Assembly: GCA_003533785.1 (NCBI GenBank)
Contig: DQCR01000057.1
Coordinates: 1,735 to 12,583, forward strand
Reading direction: 5' to 3'
Source of the DNA: Flavobacteriaceae bacterium
GTDB lineage: Bacteria; Bacteroidota; Bacteroidia; Flavobacteriales; Flavobacteriaceae
DNA: 10,849 bases
Every line of letters begins with the position of its first letter. Positions within the stretch are counted from its first letter, which is position 1. Below are positions 6,381 through 10,849 of this stretch, in pieces. The position numbers and the translations under genes were made by a program. The notes under the pieces were generated by a model. That model worked only from the letters and a program-made list of their open reading frames with translations, did not search any database and was not told where the DNA came from.

Positions 6381-6411
6381 GATTCGAATTAATCATTGAG
6401 AAAGAGCTTTT

Positions 6412-8019
6412 ATGAACAAGATGAGGCAATTTTTACTGCTCTATTTAAATGTTGTTTCTGTTGTTACCTTGACAGCCCAAGACATCTCCAAACAGGAATA
6501 CCGTCAGCGTCGTGAACAATTACGGAAATTGCTACCCGATAATTCCCTTGCAGTCTTTTTTAGCGCACCCATTAAAAATAGATCGAATGATACTGACTAT
6601 CATTACCATCCCGATCCCAATATGGTGTATTTATCTGGATGGGAAGAACCTCATGCTGTTTTGCTTGTTTTTAAAAATCTTCAGCAGGATTCGGAAGGGA
6701 TATTTTCAGAAGTGTTGTATGTCAGGGATAGAGATCCCTATGAAGAATTATGGAATGGGAAAGTAATGGGTGTGGATCGCGCCCAAGATTGGGGGCTAGA
6801 TCGGGTGCAAAACCGAATAGATTTCATCGAGTCCCCGTTGAATTATGATGCTTTTGATTCTGTCTTAATTTATGAATTTCAAAATGATGTTAGAGACCGG
6901 CCACGCGACAATTATGATTTGTATGCTCTTCAAAAACATTTTAGGACACAACTTAACTATCCTGCTCAATTCAACCCCATACGTTATGGGCTTTATCAAA
7001 AAATAAGACAACTCACTCCAAGGAATATAAAACCTCTTCAGTCCGAAATACGAAGAATGGTGGTGATAGAATCGGGCCTCCAAGATGACGATCTTTTACA
7101 AGAATTTTTGTCCCTAACCGATACTAGCTCATCAGAAGAACTAAAAATTCAATCTGATTTTCTTTTGCAAAACATTCATTTTGATGTAGACCAGTTGCCC
7201 AAGTTGATGGGGCAATTACGCGAGATAAAAAGCAAGACGGAAATCAGGTTGCTAAAAAAAGCGGCACAAATTTCTGTGATGGGTCAAATTGAGGTGATGA
7301 AAGCCATTCATCCCGAAATGAGTGAACGTGAGATTCAAGGGATTCATGAATTTGTATATAAAAAATATGGAGCAGCCGATGTAGGCTATCCCTCTATTGT
7401 TGGTGCTGGTGGCAATGGCTGTGTATTGCACTACAACCACAATGAAATGGAAAAGGTAGATAATCAAATGGTATTGATGGATGTGGGGGCAGAATACAAA
7501 GGGTATACTGCAGATGTGACTCGAACCCTTCCTGCTAATGGTACTTTTACTCAAGCACAAAAAGAACTCTATTCGGTAGTCTTTAAGGCGCAAGAGGCTG
7601 GAATAGCTGCTGCTCAAGTAGGAGTTTCTTTTACCAGAATCACACAAGCAGTCTATGATGAAATAACCCGAGGATTGCAAGCATTAGGACTGATTACCCA
7701 AGCTAATGAAATGTCGAAATACCTTCCCCATGGGGTGGCCCATCATATCGGACTAGATGTCCATGATCCTGGAGAATATACCCGTTTGAAACCCAATATG
7801 GTGATTACAGTTGAACCAGGAATATACGTTCCTGAAGGAAGTCCTTGTGATCGCAAATGGTGGAATATAGGAATTCGGATTGAGGATGATATTTTAATCA
7901 CAAATGAGGGGCCAATCAATTTATCAGACGGAGCCCCGAGAACATGGGAAGCGATTGAGCAACAAATGCGGTCTGAAAGTGTATTGAATAGTTGGATACT
8001 CCCCCCTTTAGAAGATTAA
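6412..8019 (+). CDS. pepP: Exported Xaa-Pro aminopeptidase (M24B metallopeptidase)
   Basis: Removes the N-terminal residue from peptides with proline in second position. The 535-residue precursor begins with a signal peptide (MNKMR, hydrophobic core about 6-20). Cleavage after Ala22 would leave Gln23 first, matching the Bacteroidetes 'Q-rule' for pyroglutamate-capped exported proteins, so it likely acts in the periplasm or envelope. An AMP_N domain occupies about 27-170 and the pita-bread catalytic domain about 275-505. All five metal ligands are present and spaced as in E. coli PepP: Asp357, Asp368, His444, Glu468 and Glu491, with His440 and His451 matching the accessory histidines. A stretch of about 65 residues between the domains (205-270) appears longer than in E. 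coli PepP. The gene diverges from gcvT and its stop overlaps the thrC stop by 4 bases. Confidence 0.94.
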   Translation: MNKMRQFLLLYLNVVSVVTLTAQDISKQEYRQRREQLRKLLPDNSLAVFFSAPIKNRSNDTDYHYHPDPNMVYLSGWEEPHAVLLVFKNLQQDSEGIFSEVLYVRDRDPYEELWNGKVMGVDRAQDWGLDRVQNRIDFIESPLNYDAFDSVLIYEFQNDVRDRPRDNYDLYALQKHFRTQLNYPAQFNPIRYGLYQKIRQLTPRNIKPLQSEIRRMVVIESGLQDDDLLQEFLSLTDTSSSEELKIQSDFLLQNIHFDVDQLPKLMGQLREIKSKTEIRLLKKAAQISVMGQIEVMKAIHPEMSEREIQGIHEFVYKKYGAADVGYPSIVGAGGNGCVLHYNHNEMEKVDNQMVLMDVGAEYKGYTADVTRTLPANGTFTQAQKELYSVVFKAQEAGIAAAQVGVSFTRITQAVYDEITRGLQALGLITQANEMSKYLPHGVAHHIGLDVHDPGEYTRLKPNMVITVEPGIYVPEGSPCDRKWWNIGIRIEDDILITNEGPINLSDGAPRTWEAIEQQMRSESVLNSWILPPLED

Positions 8020-9314
8020 GATTGCATCAAATAACTCTTGAGATCTTCATAGTTTTGAATTTCTTGACTCAGTTTTTCTTTTGTCATTAGCTTTTGAATA
8101 CTCTTGGGGAGGGGTACCTCTGTACTCAATGTGGATTCCACTACATCAAGAAACTTAACGGGATGGGCTGTCTCCAGAAACACGCCATAATGCGGAGTAT
8201 CTTTTTCATTGAGATAGTCTTTAAGTCCTAAATAACCAACGGCTCCGTGTGGATCTGCGATGTATTGATAATTTTTATAAAGTTCTTCGATTGCCTTTTT
8301 TGTTTCTGCATCCGAATAACTAAAACCACTTAGAATTTTTTTTAAAAGTGTCAAATCATTATTGACAATTTTTTGGATTCGAATAAAATTTGATGGATCT
8401 CCAACATCCATTGCATTGGAGAGGGTTGGGATGGTTTTTTTTGGCTCATATACCCCTGTATTAAGGTAGTTGATTACAGCATCATTGCGATTATTTGCGG
8501 CAATGAAATGGTCAATACCTAAGCCCATTTTTTGGGCCATCATACCCGCACAGATATTTCCAAAATTACCACTTGGAACAGAAAAGACTAGTTTTTCATT
8601 TCGTTCTTGAAGTGCTCGAACAGCAATGAAGTAATAGAACATTTGTGGTAACCAACGCGCTATATTGATTGAGTTGGCAGAAGTAAGGGGACGCACTTTT
8701 TTGATTTGATCGTCTAAAAAAGCGGTCTTAACCATGTCTTGACAATCATCGAAAACCCCTTCTACCTCGAGGGCGCGTATGTTTTGTCCTTGCGTAGTTA
8801 ATTGTTTTTCCTGGATGTTACTCACTTTACCTTTGGGATAAAGAATCACTACATCAATTCCTTGAACACCGAGAAAACCATCGGCGACAGCACCACCAGT
8901 ATCTCCAGAAGTGGCCACCAATACGGTAAGTTGTTCTTGTTTTTGTGAATTGAAATAGCCCAAACAACGCGCCATAAAGCGAGCTCCTACGTCTTTGAAT
9001 GCTAGGGTGGGTCCATGAAATAATTCCAAAGCTCCGATTTGATTGTTTAGGTGGGCAATAGGAAAATCAAAACTGAGGGTTTCTTCTACAATTTGAAAAA
9101 GCTTTTCCTCAGGGATATGATTTCCAATAAAAGGATGGATGGCTTCAAAACAGATATCGGGAATACTGTGTGCGGCTAAATTTCGAAGCCATTGCGAATC
9201 CAATTGTGGGATGTGTTCAGGAAAATACAAACCCCGGTCGGGAGCCAAACCTGATCGGACAGCCGTGGGAAAATTAGTAGCAACAGAATTGTAGTTGAGG
9301 CTAGAGTATTTCAT
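8016..9314 (-). CDS. thrC: Threonine synthase
   Basis: Pyridoxal-phosphate enzyme converting O-phospho-L-homoserine to L-threonine and phosphate, the last step of the pathway. From the ATG at 9314 the protein has 432 residues, normal for the class with an N-terminal cap (MKYSSLNY..., APDRGLYFPE at 24-33). The PLP lysine is Lys107 in LAFKDVGARFMAR. The phosphate-binding SGDTGGA is at 136-142, and TSANSINIARWLPQ (211-224) and FSVPSGNFGNICAG are family signatures. An ATG two codons earlier (9320) is possible, but MKYxSLN is the usual opening. The start lies inside the end of thrB (14-base overlap), indicating translational coupling in a thrA-thrB-thrC operon. The stop shares TTAA (8016-8019) with the convergent aminopeptidase gene, with no room for a terminator in between. 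Confidence 0.96.
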   Translation of the reverse strand: MKYSSLNYNSVATNFPTAVRSGLAPDRGLYFPEHIPQLDSQWLRNLAAHSIPDICFEAIHPFIGNHIPEEKLFQIVEETLSFDFPIAHLNNQIGALELFHGPTLAFKDVGARFMARCLGYFNSQKQEQLTVLVATSGDTGGAVADGFLGVQGIDVVILYPKGKVSNIQEKQLTTQGQNIRALEVEGVFDDCQDMVKTAFLDDQIKKVRPLTSANSINIARWLPQMFYYFIAVRALQERNEKLVFSVPSGNFGNICAGMMAQKMGLGIDHFIAANNRNDAVINYLNTGVYEPKKTIPTLSNAMDVGDPSNFIRIQKIVNNDLTLLKKILSGFSYSDAETKKAIEELYKNYQYIADPHGAVGYLGLKDYLNEKDTPHYGVFLETAHPVKFLDVVESTLSTEVPLPKSIQKLMTKEKLSQEIQNYEDLKSYLMQS

Positions 9315-10239
9315 CAACATTCATTGTGAGTGTTCCTTGTGAATTGATAGCTGAAACAAAAGCATCGAACGGTATCGAAGTCGCTTGCATAACGTGTGCC
9401 ATGGCGTTTGCTGTTTTTTGTGCTGTTTCTTTTCCTTGGGTGAGCGCAAATACAGAAGGTCCAGAACCAGAAATCCCAGCTCCCAATGCCCCTGCATCAA
9501 GAGCAGCTTGTTTTATTTCCCCGAAGTGTGGTATTAAAGGAGCTCTTTTGGGCTCTACCAATAAATCCTCAAGACTTCGAGAAATCAAATTATAATCTGC
9601 ACTGTAGAGCCCACTAACTAGGGCCCCCAAATTAGCGGATTGTTGAATACTATCCTTAAAAGCTACGGTTTTGCTTAGAACCTTTCTAGCCTCTGCGGTT
9701 TTGAGCTCAATATGAGGATGTATCACAGCCGCATAGAGTTCAGGAGGGGAGGGAATGCTAGCGATATCCATCGGATCGAGAGATCGAACGAGTGTAAATC
9801 CACCCAGTAATGCGGGTGCAATATTGTCTGCGTGTGCAGCTTGACTGGCAAGCATTTCCCCTTCTAGCGCAAAAGGCAGTAGGTCTCTTTTTGATAGCCC
9901 TAAGCCCATTAATTCATTTAAGGCATAAACAATACCCACGGCACTGGCAGAACTGCTCCCTATACCGCTTCCGGGTTTTATTCCTTTGGTCAGTGTAATT
10001 TCAAACCCACAATTTGCAGGATATTGATTCAACAACGCTTGCGCAGCAACTCCAGCGACATTTTTTTTGGGATCGAGAGGTAATTCTTGACCAATAATTT
10101 CTTTAAACTGAATCCCTTTTTCATCTGTTTTTTTTATATGAAAAACATCTCCAACGGTCTCAAGGCAAAAGCCAAGGGCATCAAAACCGCAAGAAACATT
10201 GGCAACACTTGCAGGAGCAAAAACAGTAATTTGGTCCAT
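9301..10239 (-). CDS. thrB: Homoserine kinase
   Basis: GHMP-family kinase phosphorylating L-homoserine with ATP to give the substrate of threonine synthase. The 312-residue product opens with MDQITVFAPASVANVSCGFD, typical of the Bacteroidota enzyme. The GHMP phosphate-binding loop is PGSGIGSSSASA (89-100), and the C-terminal motif GAGISGSGPSVFAL is intact. The ATG at 10239 is preferred because it begins 4 bases after the thrA stop and matches the family N-terminus. An in-frame ATG at 10275 would add 12 unrelated residues and overlap thrA by 32 bases. The 3' end overlaps thrC by 14 bases. It sits in the middle of the threonine operon. Confidence 0.96.
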   Translation of the reverse strand: MDQITVFAPASVANVSCGFDALGFCLETVGDVFHIKKTDEKGIQFKEIIGQELPLDPKKNVAGVAAQALLNQYPANCGFEITLTKGIKPGSGIGSSSASAVGIVYALNELMGLGLSKRDLLPFALEGEMLASQAAHADNIAPALLGGFTLVRSLDPMDIASIPSPPELYAAVIHPHIELKTAEARKVLSKTVAFKDSIQQSANLGALVSGLYSADYNLISRSLEDLLVEPKRAPLIPHFGEIKQAALDAGALGAGISGSGPSVFALTQGKETAQKTANAMAHVMQATSIPFDAFVSAINSQGTLTMNVDEIL

Positions 10240-10243
10240 AGAT

Positions 10244-10849
10244 TTATTGCTTTCCGATTCGAATGATGTCTGCAAAAATGCCTGATGCCGTCACATCAGC
10301 TCCAGCTCCAGCCCCTTTTACAATCAAAGGCTGTTGGGAATATCGATTAGTATAAAATAAAATAATATTATCACTTCCTTCAAGATTATAAAAATCGTGC
10401 CCCCGGGAGATTTGTTGAAGACCAACAGACGCTTTACCCTTTTCTAATTGAGCAACATATTTCAGCTTGGAATCGTTTTTTTCAGCGGCTTGCAATAGCT
10501 CTTCAAAATGATTTTGATTTGCCTCAAGACTGGCAAAGAAGGATTCATTGTCCTTTGTTTTTAAACATTCTTCCGGTAAAAAAGAATTGTTTACGATGTC
10601 TTCTAGTTCGATACGCAACCCACTCTCACGCGCAAGTATCAATATTTTACGAGCAACATCAACGCCGCTTAAATCAATTTTTGGATCAGGCTCTGTATAG
10701 CCCTCTTCTTTGGCCTGCTGTACCACAGACACAAAGGTGTTGTCTGAAGTGTAATTGTTAAAAACAAAATTGAGGCTTCCAGAAAGTACCGCTTGTATTT
10801 TTACTACTTGATCTCCTGAAGCGATTAAATTATTAAGGGTGTCGATAAT
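10244..10849 (-). CDS. thrA: Bifunctional aspartate kinase/homoserine dehydrogenase, C-terminal part (partial)
   Basis: The last 201 residues of a homoserine dehydrogenase domain. The frame is open to the window edge, and the rest of the gene lies beyond base 10849. Read from the edge, VLSGSLNFVFN (21-31), EGYTEPDPKIDLSGVDVARK (49-68) and IVKGAGAGADVTASGIFADI are the conserved catalytic segments. Glu53, Asp64 and Lys68 match the spacing of the active-site Glu208, Asp219 and Lys223 of the yeast enzyme. The chain stops directly after ...IRIGKQ with no C-terminal ACT domain, which fits a bifunctional ThrA-type protein (aspartate kinase N-terminal) and not a monofunctional Hom. The kinase half itself is not visible, so the fusion is inferred. 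It is the first visible gene of thrA-thrB-thrC. A GTG at 10732 is internal and not the real start. Confidence 0.93.
   Translation of the reverse strand: MIDTLNNLIASGDQVVKIQAVLSGSLNFVFNNYTSDNTFVSVVQQAKEEGYTEPDPKIDLSGVDVARKILILARESGLRIELEDIVNNSFLPEECLKTKDNESFFASLEANQNHFEELLQAAEKNDSKLKYVAQLEKGKASVGLQQISRGHDFYNLEGSDNIILFYTNRYSQQPLIVKGAGAGADVTASGIFADIIRIGKQ

Noticed and set aside
6359..6411. Glycine riboswitch upstream of gcvT
   Set aside because: Only 53 bases separate gcvT from the divergent gene, too short for the aptamer, and no conserved glycine-riboswitch core is seen.
9326..9595. Open frame on the plus strand opposite thrB, and similar frames opposite pepP, yebC and the membrane protein
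   Set aside because: They lie wholly inside strongly conserved genes, show no domain or composition of their own, and have no promoter box. They are coding shadows.
10244..10732. A separate 162-residue gene starting at the GTG at 10732
   Set aside because: The same frame is open to the window edge and encodes conserved homoserine dehydrogenase sequence upstream, so the GTG is an internal valine codon.

Overview
The window reads as ordinary chromosomal DNA of a member of the Bacteroidota, probably a flavobacterium-like lineage. Three things point there: the protein families (a DUF3822 protein beside RsmD, the Bacteroidota form of YebC, and a thrA-thrB-thrC operon), perfect matches to the Bacteroidota -7 promoter box TAnnTTTG upstream of three genes, and an exported protein whose signal peptide ends in Ala-Gln. 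The DNA is moderately AT-rich and densely packed. No intergenic gap exceeds about 95 bases, and I see no mobile element, CRISPR array, tRNA or phage gene.

Layout. Bases 1 to about 186 are the 3' part of the RNase P RNA gene (+). Facing it is a three-gene minus-strand unit (2101 to 192) with overlapping genes: a single-span membrane protein of unknown function, a DUF3822 protein, and the 16S rRNA methyltransferase RsmD. Divergent from it is a small RecD-like helicase (2196-3620, +). A second minus-strand group (6358 to 3651) holds gcvT, an RmlD-like NAD(P)-dependent reductase 3 bases behind it, and yebC, which also has its own candidate promoter. An exported Xaa-Pro aminopeptidase (6412-8019, +) diverges from gcvT and ends convergently on thrC, sharing the bases TTAA as stop codons. 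The right end is the threonine operon (minus): the C-terminal homoserine dehydrogenase part of thrA (running off the window), thrB and thrC.

How the genes work together. ThrA, ThrB and ThrC carry out the last steps from aspartate semialdehyde to threonine. GcvT is the aminomethyltransferase of the glycine cleavage system, whose other subunits are not here. RsmD, YebC and RNase P all serve translation (16S rRNA modification, relief of stalled ribosomes, tRNA maturation). The helicase is likely a DNA maintenance enzyme, and the aminopeptidase trims proline-containing peptides in the envelope.

I find no convincing complete new system. The points most worth a second look are: (1) an RNase P RNA that seems to lack the block of hairpins normally found between the conserved GUGAAA and GGUAAACUC segments; (2) the coupled membrane protein/DUF3822 pair, whose architecture loosely recalls the PilN/PilM or GspL platform proteins of type IV pilus and type II secretion machines; (3) a perfect inverted repeat beside that unit's promoter; and (4) the crowded divergent promoter region at gcvT, where the gcvT box lies so close to the start codon that the mRNA could be leaderless.
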